Made by a program: the position numbers and the translations under genes | The notes under the pieces: model-generated | Databases searched by the model: none | Seen by the model: only the letters and a program-made list of their open reading frames with translations | Told to the model about the DNA's origin: nothing | Shown: positions 45,475 to 52,067 of the stretch, piece by piece | Layout of the letters: every line of letters begins with the position of its first letter | Position numbering within the stretch: position 1 is the first letter of the stretch | Assembly (NCBI GenBank): GCA_902558225.1 | Contig: CACEDG010000003.1 | Location: 1 to 64,000, forward strand | DNA: 64,000 bases | Reading direction: 5' to 3' | Source of the DNA: an uncultured Pelagibacteraceae bacterium | GTDB taxonomy: Bacteria > Pseudomonadota > Alphaproteobacteria > Pelagibacterales > Pelagibacteraceae

Positions 45475-45945
45475 ATGGGATTAAAATATATCATTAATAG
45501 CTTTAAGTATATTTTCTTAATTTCAACTTTTGTTATTTTGTCGCTTCCTGCAAACTCTGAATTATCAGTAGAGGAAACAATTAAAGGGAGAAAAGCTTTA
45601 TTTAGTAAGAATTATAGTACTGCAAAGAGAGTTCAAGCCTTGTCATCTAAAGGCGATTTTGAAAAAGCAAAAAAATTAATGTTGGAGATGAGTGAGAATT
45701 ACAAAGTTTTGATTAATTATTTTCCAGATAATACTAAGGAAGGTTTTAAAACTGAGGCTTTGCCAATAATTTGGGAAAATAAAGATGAATTTAATGCCTT
45801 AATGACCAAATCATCCAATGACATGATCAAATTAGCATCTGTTATTGAAGACACTGAAAGTGTAGACGAAGTAAGGGAAGTTTTGACAAAAATGATGTGG
45901 GGAAACTGCAAATCTTGCCACTCTAAATTTAGGGCTCCTCACTAA
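45475..45945 (+). CDS. Cytochrome c'/c556-like protein
   Basis: The 156-aa protein has a signal peptide (MGLKYIINSFKYIFLISTFVILSLPANSE). The C-terminal haem-binding CKSCHSKFRAPH is typical of four-helix cytochrome c'/c556, where CxxCH lies near the end. A helical bundle of about 120 residues precedes it. It is periplasmic, probably the partner of the divergent b561 protein. The start lies at the CATATG junction, so either no 5' UTR exists or the transcript begins inside the neighbour. Confidence 0.92.
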   Translation: MGLKYIINSFKYIFLISTFVILSLPANSELSVEETIKGRKALFSKNYSTAKRVQALSSKGDFEKAKKLMLEMSENYKVLINYFPDNTKEGFKTEALPIIWENKDEFNALMTKSSNDMIKLASVIEDTESVDEVREVLTKMMWGNCKSCHSKFRAPH

Positions 45946-45960
45946 TTCTAATTATATTTG

Positions 45961-45990
45961 AAAAACTTAAAAGAGAGGTTCGCTCTTTTA
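45961..45990 (-). terminator. Possible minus-strand intrinsic terminator
   Basis: On the minus strand AAAAGAG-CGAACCT-CTCTTTT forms a 7-bp stem, extendable by one A-T pair, followed by AAGTTTTTC. It could end the putative minus-strand transcript starting near 46.2 kb. On the plus strand the same stem sits 23 nt after the cytochrome c' stop but lacks a U-run. Confidence 0.5.
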
Positions 45991-46013
45991 GTTAAGTTAC
46001 CAAAAGAGCTCCT

Positions 46014-46121
46014 CTATTCAGCCTCTTTGGCTATCAAATCCAAATGGATTTTAAGTTTTTTATTTATGTATATTTGAAATATAAAGCTACCCAGCTAAGT
46101 ATCAGGTGGCATTAAATTCAT
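46014..46121 (-). pseudogene. Possible small ORF with an internal amber codon
   Basis: A perfect AAGGAGG lies 8 nt before an ATG at 46121. The frame reads MNLMPPDT, then TAG (46097-46095), then 26 more sense codons (LGSFIFQIYINKKLKIHLD..AKEAE) to a second TAG at 46016-46014. It is either an 8-aa leader peptide, a broken 35-codon gene (TGG to TAG would restore it), or chance. The strong Shine-Dalgarno argues that the ATG is used. It lies 5' to a plausible terminator and 3' to the long hairpin. Confidence 0.35.
46036..46064 (+). terminator. Plus-strand terminator candidate after cytochrome c'
   Basis: AAATCC-AAAT-GGATTT forms a 6-bp stem with a 4-nt loop, followed by TAAGTTTTTTATTT. The U-run is good, the stem weak, as usual in AT-rich genomes. 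It lies about 90 nt past the cytochrome c' stop, after a second imperfect hairpin (CCAAAAGAG..CTCTTTGG, 46000-46030). Confidence 0.5.
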
Positions 46122-46125
46122 TATA

Positions 46126-46222
46126 ACAACCTCCTTAATTCAAAATAAAATTTAAGCAGGTTGTATTCAATATATTTTTTTAAATTTGGATAAAATATAT
46201 TTCTTGAATACAACCTTCTTAA
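46126..46222 (-). promoter_or_regulatory. Structured leader with alternative Shine-Dalgarno-masking helix
   Basis: On the minus strand the arm TTAAGAAGGTTGTATTCA (46222-46205) pairs with TGAATACAACCTGCTTAA (46169-46152), one mismatch in 18 bp. A further A/T-rich helix of about 9 bp inside makes a 71-nt inverted repeat. The same second arm (ACAACCTGCTTAA) can instead pair, one mismatch in 13, with TTAAGGAGGTTGT (46138-46126), which contains the Shine-Dalgarno of the small ORF. Two exclusive helices competing for one strand is the layout of a translational switch or attenuator. Confidence 0.5.
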
Positions 46223-46328
46223 GTATTAGATTCCCGATATCAAAAAAGAACTTCATAAAATTAAGAATTTAAACTTTTAATAACTATTTCATAATTGAAT
46301 ATTCTGAAAATTTATATATTCTGTTTTT

Positions 46329-46508
46329 ATGAAATATCTCAGTGGTTTAATAAGATTAATTGTAAGTCTTATTGGTTCTACAATAATTATTTATGCAATA
46401 AATTTTGTTGCTGGTTTTGCTGGCGCTGACTATTCGTTTACAAATGGAGAAGTATTTGTAATTTGGATTTTAATGGCAATATTAATTAATAATTGTTTTA
46501 AAAATTAA
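46329..46508 (+). CDS. 59-aa two-helix membrane protein (not in ORF track)
   Basis: The ATG at 46329 opens a 59-codon frame ending TAA at 46506-46508. It has two hydrophobic segments, LIRLIVSLIGSTIIIYAINFVAGF and EVFVIWILMAILINNCF, separated by AGADYSFTNG, so it is a likely inner-membrane hairpin. Codon use looks like its neighbours. The end overlaps the convergent dioxygenase gene by 11 nt. Family unknown. Confidence 0.55.
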   Translation: MKYLSGLIRLIVSLIGSTIIIYAINFVAGFAGADYSFTNGEVFVIWILMAILINNCFKN

Positions 46509-47598
46509 ATTTTCTTTTTAAATGCTTAAGTTTACCCTCAGTGCTATCATAATCAATGTAACAACCTTGTAAAAAACGATTACCTTGATTAGCATCATAT
46601 GACGTCCTGCCGTGTAAAAGTCTGTAATTATCCATCATTAACAAATCTCCAGGCATAAGTCTAAACTCAATTTTGTACTCATCAGAATTGTAAAGTTCAG
46701 AAATTTTATTTCTTGCAGAGTAATATAAGTCTAATTTTTCTTTTTCCATCAAAGGTACAAAATCTAATCTTGGGCTAAATCTTACTTGTTTAAAATTATT
46801 GTTTTCATCTAATTGGATCATTTCAGCCCAATCTTCTAAAACAACGTCTTTATCTATAAATTGATATCGAACCTTAATTTCAGTTAAAATTTTATAATAA
46901 TTTGGGTGATCTTCTTTTAATTTTTCTGAAACCGTAAAACCATCTACTAGAGTTGAAAATCCTCCCTTAACATCATTTTCAATACAATGTAATAATTGAA
47001 TACACGGAACAGGATTTCTGTAAGGATTATCTGTATGCGGAGCTAAAGATAAAGACGTGTATGCTAAATCATTTGGATTTGGTTTCGATTTAACATTGAA
47101 AAATTCACCGAAATTAGTCCTTCGAATACTACCAATTGAATTTGCAAAATTTGTTATAAAATTGTTTTTTGTTGGAACTTTTTTAAATATTATAAATCCA
47201 TATTTATAAAAATTTATTAAAGCTTCATACATTATTTTTTGATCAAATATATCTGCTTCAAATTCATATTTATTAATATTTTTTAGTTTTGAGTCCCATT
47301 TTATTTTTTTTATTATTTTAACGTCATTTATATTTGAAAATTCATTTATAATATTCTGAACTGGTAATTTCGTCTTTACACCATCTGTGAATGAAACTTT
47401 TAAAAATCTCTCTGATAATTCAAGGTCTCTTATCTCTATATCTTTATTTAATTCTGTAGGATCAAATAATCTTTGTTTTGAACCTTCATCCACTAAGTTC
47501 TCACCAATTGCTCTTTCTCTTAACCAAAAAGGATGAATTTCTTTTTTTGACCCGTCATTTTCAAAAAAAACTTTGTTATCAGACAATTCAATTTTCAT
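46498..47598 (-). CDS. TauD/gamma-butyrobetaine dioxygenase-like 2OG oxygenase
   Basis: The 366-aa protein has the two-part layout of gamma-butyrobetaine hydroxylases: an N-terminal GBBH-like domain (FFENDGSKKEIHPFWLRERA, DPTELNKDIEIRDLELSERFLKVSFTDG) and a TauD catalytic domain. Iron ligands are HTDNPYRNPVP (HxD) and the distal His in LLHGRTSYD; the 2OG-binding Arg is in GNRFLQGCYID. The likely substrate is a trimethylated amine (butyrobetaine, trimethyllysine or a phosphonate analogue). No carnitine gene is nearby. It stands alone. Confidence 0.88.
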   Translation of the reverse strand: MKIELSDNKVFFENDGSKKEIHPFWLRERAIGENLVDEGSKQRLFDPTELNKDIEIRDLELSERFLKVSFTDGVKTKLPVQNIINEFSNINDVKIIKKIKWDSKLKNINKYEFEADIFDQKIMYEALINFYKYGFIIFKKVPTKNNFITNFANSIGSIRRTNFGEFFNVKSKPNPNDLAYTSLSLAPHTDNPYRNPVPCIQLLHCIENDVKGGFSTLVDGFTVSEKLKEDHPNYYKILTEIKVRYQFIDKDVVLEDWAEMIQLDENNNFKQVRFSPRLDFVPLMEKEKLDLYYSARNKISELYNSDEYKIEFRLMPGDLLMMDNYRLLHGRTSYDANQGNRFLQGCYIDYDSTEGKLKHLKRKFNF

Positions 47599-47663
47599 GA
47601 TATTTTAGATGATTATTTAAAATTTTACTTTAATCAATAGTAATAAAACTGTATTAGTTAAAC

Positions 47664-48473
47664 GTGGTTAAATTAAAATCTTCAGAGTACGCAAAATATT
47701 CAAAATTTTTAAGTATTTTAGCTAATAAACTTAATAAGTTTTATTTTTCAAAGTTAAACAAGCCTTTCAAAGTTTCTAATAAATCAAGAGGTAAAGGTTA
47801 TGACCCTGTTACCAACATTGATAGAGCCTTTGAAAAATTTATAAGTAAAGAAATTAAAAAGAAATTTCCAAATCACCAAATAATAGGAGAAGAATTTAAT
47901 TACAAAAAAAGTAATAGCGATTTTTCTTGGGTAATTGACCCAATAGATGGCACAAGATCATTTGTGATTGGAAACCCTACCTGGAGTAACTTAATTTCTT
48001 TGAATTTTAAAGGTTATCCTGTAATTGGCCTTGCAAATTTTCCTATGTTAAAAAAATTTTATTTTAACTCATCAAATAAAAAAGCTTTTTTAGTGGAAAA
48101 TAATAAACGAAAAAAAATTAGTGTTAACAAAAAAGTCTCATTTTCTAACATAAAAATGTCAGCTGCTTTTTATGATAGGATATCTCTTAATCAACAAAAA
48201 AAAATTCCAAAAATTTTAAAACTTATGCAGTTTCCATGTGCAGATGCTCTTAGTTATGCACACCTTGCAGAGGGAAAAATTGATGTAGTAATCCAATGTG
48301 GAAATAAAATATGGGATATTCACCCCTTGATACCTATAATACAGGCAGCAGGTGGAATAGTTTCAAGGTGGAATAATGATACTCCAATTAAAGCAGGTAA
48401 TATTTTAGTTACTACAAACAGGGGAGTGCACAATAAGATTATCAAAATCTTAAAACCACTTTCAAAATTATAA
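47664..48473 (+). CDS. hisN: Inositol monophosphatase-family protein, probable histidinol-phosphatase
   Basis: The 269-aa protein starts at a GTG (MVKLKSSEYAKY). The family motifs are GEEFNYKKSNSDFSWVIDPIDGTRSFVIGNPTWSNLISL, with metal-binding DPIDGT, and NKIWDIHPLIPIIQAAGGIVSRW. The RSFVIGNPTW block is the one seen in HisN-type histidinol-phosphate phosphatases of alphaproteobacteria, so histidine synthesis is the best guess; inositol or other sugar phosphates are possible. The secreted hypothetical follows after 1 nt. Confidence 0.85.
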   Translation: MVKLKSSEYAKYSKFLSILANKLNKFYFSKLNKPFKVSNKSRGKGYDPVTNIDRAFEKFISKEIKKKFPNHQIIGEEFNYKKSNSDFSWVIDPIDGTRSFVIGNPTWSNLISLNFKGYPVIGLANFPMLKKFYFNSSNKKAFLVENNKRKKISVNKKVSFSNIKMSAAFYDRISLNQQKKIPKILKLMQFPCADALSYAHLAEGKIDVVIQCGNKIWDIHPLIPIIQAAGGIVSRWNNDTPIKAGNILVTTNRGVHNKIIKILKPLSKL

Positions 48474-48474
48474 G

Positions 48475-49038
48475 ATGAAATATAATTTTTTTTTAAAATT
48501 ATTTTTTTTATTAATTTTTTCAAGTAGTGTATTTGCTCAAAAAATTGATTTATCTAATATAAATATTTCAGTAAGAGATTTTATATTGTTAAAATATGAT
48601 TTATTTTTTTTAAAGAATAAACAAAGACTTGTCACGAACCAAGTTTTAAGACTTATGGTAGATTATCAATATGTTAATTTTGATTTAAAGGTTGATAATA
48701 GAAATAAATTTGTTCTTAGAATTACAGCTGTAATGAATAAAAAAAGGTATAAACAAAAAAGATATTATCCTAAAAATAGTGACTGTAATATAGTTAGGAA
48801 TAAGCTCTTTATGAATAAGTATGGGTACACTTTTTGGAAAAGAAAACAAAGTTATGCTTTTGATGAAGATGATTTAAGAGATGTTATTTTAAATCAGATA
48901 TATAAATCAGACAATTTGTCTGAAAAACAATTAAATCAATTAATAGATCAAACCACAATTGAAATAGAAATTATTCATCCAAAAATAGAAAAAAGTATAA
49001 AGTGTAAAGGAAAAATAACTCAGTTAATTTTAAATTAA
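48475..49038 (+). CDS. Secreted hypothetical protein
   Basis: The 187-aa protein has a clear signal peptide (MKYNFFLKLFFLLIFSSSVFAQ, cleavage VFA-Q). The mature domain is basic and tyrosine-rich, with two cysteines (SDCNIV and SIKCKGK) that may form a disulfide. I do not recognise it. It begins 1 nt after hisN, so the two are co-transcribed. A possible periplasmic or envelope role is all that can be said. Confidence 0.75.
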   Translation: MKYNFFLKLFFLLIFSSSVFAQKIDLSNINISVRDFILLKYDLFFLKNKQRLVTNQVLRLMVDYQYVNFDLKVDNRNKFVLRITAVMNKKRYKQKRYYPKNSDCNIVRNKLFMNKYGYTFWKRKQSYAFDEDDLRDVILNQIYKSDNLSEKQLNQLIDQTTIEIEIIHPKIEKSIKCKGKITQLILN

Positions 49039-49042
49039 AACT

Positions 49043-49378
49043 TTAGGATGTTTTACCCAAAGTATTTAACAGGACTACCCCTACAATAATAAGAGCAATC
49101 CCTATAACACCATAAAAGTTGGGCGTTTGATTATATTTAAAAACTCCAAAAAAAGTTACAGCAGTAATTGTTAAGCCTCCATAAGTTGCATAAGTAAAAC
49201 CAACTGGAATAATGTTCATTGCTTTTGATAAACAAAAAATACATGCAACTATTGAAATTATACAAAAGATAGTTGGACCAATATTAGTAAAGCCGTTTGT
49301 AGACTTTAAAAAACCATTAGAAGTTATTCCAAGAATAATAGCTAAAAGAAGAAATATGTATCCTGATAAATTTGTCAT
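49043..49378 (-). CDS. Small multidrug resistance (SMR)-type transporter subunit
   Basis: The 111-aa protein has four hydrophobic helices and the SMR/DMT half-size pattern: ILGITSNGFLKSTNGFTNIGPTIFCIISIVACIFCLSKAMNIIPVGFTYATYGGLTI. The usual Glu14 of EmrE is not present at the start, where the equivalent is ILGITSN. The track start (49399) adds seven residues; the ATG at 49378, just past the partner's stop, gives a protein the same length as its twin. It probably pairs with the next protein as a heterodimer. Confidence 0.85.
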   Translation of the reverse strand: MTNLSGYIFLLLAIILGITSNGFLKSTNGFTNIGPTIFCIISIVACIFCLSKAMNIIPVGFTYATYGGLTITAVTFFGVFKYNQTPNFYGVIGIALIIVGVVLLNTLGKTS

Positions 49379-49382
49379 AAAT

Positions 49383-49718
49383 TTAACCTGTTTTACCAAG
49401 TAGGTTTACTATTAAAACACCAGAGATAATAAGAGTTAAACCAATTATAGTAAAAAAATCTGGCATTTGGTTAAATTTAAAAATTCCAACTATTGTTGTA
49501 GCTATTATACATAAACCAGCAAAAGATGCGTAAGTAATGCCAACTGGAATTGTTTTCATTACAATTGATAATGTAAACATACAGCCAACTATCATAACTG
49601 CTGTTAACAAGCTTGGTATCAATAATGTGAAACCATTTGCACCTTTAGCAAAACCATTAGCTGCAGTACCCAAAATAACTGCAATAATAAGAACAAAATA
49701 AGCAATTATATTACTCAC
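49383..49718 (-). CDS. Small multidrug resistance (SMR)-type transporter subunit, paralogue
   Basis: The 111-aa twin of the neighbouring SMR protein: VILGTAANGFAKGANGFTLLIPSLLTAVMIVGCMFTLSIVMKTIPVGITYASFAGLCIIATTIVGIFKFNQMPDF. The start codon is a GTG. Tandem SMR pairs often form antiparallel heterodimers that export cationic or polyamine-type substrates. The membrane-embedded acidic residue of EmrE is absent in this member too, so coupling may differ or the family may be SMR-like only. Confidence 0.85.
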   Translation of the reverse strand: MSNIIAYFVLIIAVILGTAANGFAKGANGFTLLIPSLLTAVMIVGCMFTLSIVMKTIPVGITYASFAGLCIIATTIVGIFKFNQMPDFFTIIGLTLIISGVLIVNLLGKTG

Positions 49719-49734
49719 AATTTTAAGAGTAATC

Positions 49735-49956
49735 TTATTTGGTAATTTTATCTACAAATTTTTTAATTGGGGGACCCAGGATAAGTGCTGCAATAATTGC
49801 AATTGGCAAACTAACTGTCCAAGCTTTTAAAAATCTATTAATATATTCACTATCCATACCTGTATTAATGTAAGTTATGATTAAAGTCATAAGCAAACTC
49901 ATGCCAAAACCCATGATTAATATAAATATGAGATCAAAATATTTTTTTGGCAACAT
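49735..49956 (-). CDS. DUF2798-like small membrane protein
   Basis: The 73-aa protein has two hydrophobic helices and the DUF2798 pattern (LIFILIMGFGMSLLMTLIITYINTG, then FLKAWTVSLPIAIIAALILGPPIKKFVDKI). Function unknown. Its ATG overlaps the stop of the NTF2-like gene by 1 nt; it is the last gene of the seven-gene minus-strand chain. Confidence 0.82.
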   Translation of the reverse strand: MLPKKYFDLIFILIMGFGMSLLMTLIITYINTGMDSEYINRFLKAWTVSLPIAIIAALILGPPIKKFVDKITK

Positions 49957-50276
49957 TATTTAGACATTGGTGTTGCGCCGGTTTCTAAACTAATAATTTT
50001 TCCGTCTTTGTATTTGTAAACTGCCATTACAGCTTCAATATTACCATCATTAAATGTTACAAAAGAATGGTGTACGCCCACTTCATCATTTTCATATATA
50101 ACTCTTACTTTATCTTGATTTATATCACCGCTCATTGCCCATTTAATTACATCTGCTTTTCCTAGCGAATTTCCAGATTTATGCATTGTGAATTTAAAAT
50201 CATCATGCAAAAGTTCATTCATCGTTGCTTCATCTTTCTTATCTATTGCATCATTATATCTTTTTAATATCGACAT
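49956..50276 (-). CDS. SnoaL/NTF2-like domain protein
   Basis: The 106-aa alpha+beta-barrel protein starts MSILKRYNDAIDKKDEATMNELLHDDFKFTMHKSGNSLGKADVIKWAM, the usual NTF2-like opening, and ends with the sheet VIYENDEVGVHHSFVTFNDGNIEAVMAVYKYKDGKIISLETG. These domains act as small hydrolases, isomerases or binding modules. It overlaps DUF2798 by 1 nt and lies 1 nt after the DUF1330 gene. Confidence 0.85.
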   Translation of the reverse strand: MSILKRYNDAIDKKDEATMNELLHDDFKFTMHKSGNSLGKADVIKWAMSGDINQDKVRVIYENDEVGVHHSFVTFNDGNIEAVMAVYKYKDGKIISLETGATPMSK

Positions 50277-50277
50277 T

Positions 50278-50565
50278 TTATACTCCTTTAACTATTATTC
50301 CGTTACCAATTGAGTTTTTTAAACGGATTTGTTTAATTGGTTTGTATTCATCTGAGTTATACCAATCCAAAGCTTTTTCATAACTTGGAAATTTGATAAC
50401 GACTGTTCTAGGATATGCCCAACTTCCTTCTAACACTTTAGTTTCACCACCTCTTACAATATATTCTCCACCAAATTTTTCAGCAATTGGTTTCACTTTT
50501 TCTACGTATTCTTTATATTCCTCCGGCTTTTTTACTTCTATGTTGAATATCGCAAATCCAGGCAT
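50278..50565 (-). CDS. DUF1330-family protein
   Basis: The 95-aa dimeric alpha-beta barrel protein shows the DUF1330 pattern: PGFAIFNIEVKKPEEYKEYVEKVKPIAEKFGGEYIVRGGETKVLEGSWAYPRTVVIKFPSYEKALDWYNSDEYKPIKQIRL. The family is of unknown function. It overlaps the membrane-protein gene by 1 nt. The fold is related to that of the two small proteins further upstream in the chain. Confidence 0.93.
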   Translation of the reverse strand: MPGFAIFNIEVKKPEEYKEYVEKVKPIAEKFGGEYIVRGGETKVLEGSWAYPRTVVIKFPSYEKALDWYNSDEYKPIKQIRLKNSIGNGIIVKGV

Positions 50566-50981
50566 TAAGTGTAAATTTTATCAGCTAAACCGTAGCATAA
50601 AATTGCACTCATAACTGTAAACACAAACGGTGCAATTACACCTTCATTTGTAGTTTTCTCGTTCACACCTGTTTTGTTTATTTTGATAGAATAAAAATTA
50701 CATAAAAAAATACAAAGATTATTTATAAAAACTAAATTTAAGAATCCCCATGTATTTTCCAAACCTCCAGGTCTTATAAAACCTACATAGATTGACATTA
50801 AAAATACAGCAAGCATAAATGCTCCTGCCATTCTAATCATTATTGCGCCACTCGGATCGATACCAAATCTTTCCATGAAGCTTTTAGTGCCAAAAATAGT
50901 TTGAAATGCGTAAACACCAACTCCAATAAAATGAACTAAGTAAATTATTAAATAAAATATCCCATTAAATTTTTCTAACAT
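50565..50981 (-). CDS. Four-helix hypothetical membrane protein
   Basis: The 138-aa protein has four hydrophobic segments: FYLIIYLVHFIGVGVYAFQTIFG, MIRMAGAFMLAVFLMSIYVGF, WGFLNLVFINNLCIFLCNFY and VIAPFVFTVMSAILCYGL. A family name does not come to mind. It lies in the chain of small minus-strand genes, 1-nt overlap with DUF1330 and 50 nt from the next. Confidence 0.75.
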   Translation of the reverse strand: MLEKFNGIFYLIIYLVHFIGVGVYAFQTIFGTKSFMERFGIDPSGAIMIRMAGAFMLAVFLMSIYVGFIRPGGLENTWGFLNLVFINNLCIFLCNFYSIKINKTGVNEKTTNEGVIAPFVFTVMSAILCYGLADKIYT

Positions 50982-51031
50982 TTTGTCTCCTTTATTTAAT
51001 TAATATAAAGATTGCTTAATAAATCTTCCTC

Positions 51032-51319
51032 TTAAGCGTTATAGTCCATCACTTGGTCAGTACACTCAGTAAATTTATGAGGCTCAAAGAAATCATTCAT
51101 TTGACCTAACTGATTATTAATATCTGCTTCACTGTTCGCTTTCCACCAGCAAAACATTTGCATTGTATCACCTGGAGTGTTCCAAGTCATTTGACATGCC
51201 GCTTTATCGCTTGTCATTGATTTAACAATATCTTCCATTTTCATTGAAGCTACTGTTTCACTAAATTTAGCTTTCATCTCTTTTGATTTGAAAGTGTGAG
51301 TTACCATATAGTTTTTCAT
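51032..51319 (-). CDS. Small hypothetical protein, possible alpha/beta barrel
   Basis: The 95-aa protein begins MKNYMVTHTFKSKEMKAKFSETVASMKMEDIVKSMTSDKAACQMTW and is rich in Met and in the pattern expected for a ferredoxin-like dimeric barrel. It ends FEPHKFTECTDQVMDYNA. No family recognised. A good Shine-Dalgarno (AAAGGAAA) precedes it. Together with the next gene it looks like a pair of small paralogous barrels. Confidence 0.72.
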   Translation of the reverse strand: MKNYMVTHTFKSKEMKAKFSETVASMKMEDIVKSMTSDKAACQMTWNTPGDTMQMFCWWKANSEADINNQLGQMNDFFEPHKFTECTDQVMDYNA

Positions 51320-51332
51320 TTTTTCCTTTCAA

Positions 51333-51617
51333 TTATTTTGCTTTAGTTAAGTGATAAACTGAGTAACTATCTAATACTGCTGACATAATAGGTTTTGATA
51401 CTTCAGTTCCTTCTATAAATTTATACAGAGCTGCTTCATCAGTACAAAAAATTTTAAACATAACAGTGCTTTTATCTGGTGTTACTGTTCCAATTGTTTT
51501 TTCCACTACTGCAACTTTTGCTCTTTCTGCCAAACCCTCAGGTGATTGCATAAAACCCATAAATTTTTCAAACATACCTTCTTTTAGTTTGGCAACTACT
51601 AACATTTCTTTTTCCAT
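51333..51617 (-). CDS. Small hypothetical protein
   Basis: The track begins at 51671, but a strong Shine-Dalgarno (AAGGAGATAG) precedes the ATG at 51617, giving a 94-aa product starting MEKEMLVVAKLKEGMFEKFMGF. The sequence (VAVVEKTIGTVTPDKSTVMFKIFCTDEAALYKFIEG) suggests a small alpha/beta barrel like its neighbour. Function unknown. Shortening the ORF removes the overlap with the upstream gene. Confidence 0.74.
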   Translation of the reverse strand: MEKEMLVVAKLKEGMFEKFMGFMQSPEGLAERAKVAVVEKTIGTVTPDKSTVMFKIFCTDEAALYKFIEGTEVSKPIMSAVLDSYSVYHLTKAK

Positions 51618-51627
51618 ATCTATCTCC

Positions 51628-51999
51628 TTAATATAAAGTTTGAACCACTTTTTTAACTCTTTCGGCTCCATTTGGAACTAAAGCTTCAACAAACGTATGA
51701 CATTTGTCAGTTTTAGCTTTGTCGTATTTGGAACCATAATGTTTATCTACTGCTTTGTTTACTCCTGCATCCCAATCTTTTTCTGGAATACCTATCTCAA
51801 GTGCATAGGTTTTTAAAACTTTCACAGTTGAAATTGATTTTTCTTTCATTCCATATTCAAATTTTTCTCCTGATGGAAGAAAGTAGTTAGCCATATAAAT
51901 ACCAATACAATCCCACGCTTTTGATTTATCTTTGTCACTCATTCCTGCATTAGCAGATGTAAAAATGAAAAAAGATAAAACTATAATAATTTTTTTCAT
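51628..51999 (-). CDS. Secreted hypothetical protein
   Basis: The 123-aa protein has a signal peptide (MKKIIIVLSFFIFTSANAG, cleavage ANA-G). The mature part is helical with two cysteines (KAWDCIGIYMANYF and TDKCHTFVEAL) that likely form a disulfide. It is the first gene of the seven-gene chain; 10 nt separates it from the next start. No family recognised. Confidence 0.74.
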   Translation of the reverse strand: MKKIIIVLSFFIFTSANAGMSDKDKSKAWDCIGIYMANYFLPSGEKFEYGMKEKSISTVKVLKTYALEIGIPEKDWDAGVNKAVDKHYGSKYDKAKTDKCHTFVEALVPNGAERVKKVVQTLY

Positions 52000-52067
52000 A
52001 ATTTCTCGACGTTAAATAATATTAATATGAAAATGTAACTTTTTTGTTACATGCCTGGTATGCGTTA

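Larger units (their letters stand above)
45946..46328. other. 383-nt intergenic region, structured
   Basis: This is the longest gene-free stretch in the window, which is notable where most gaps are under 100 nt. It contains, in order: three short hairpins (45968-45990, 46000-46030, 46036-46051), the small ORF with an amber, the 71-nt inverted repeat at 46152-46222, and about 100 nt of AT-rich sequence with no feature I can name up to the ATG at 46329. Confidence 0.75.

Noticed and set aside
45946-46328. Possible tRNA, tmRNA or known riboswitch in the largest gap
   Set aside because: No CCA end, GTTC-type loop, or recognisable glycine or SAM riboswitch core was found; only hairpins and the leader-like element.
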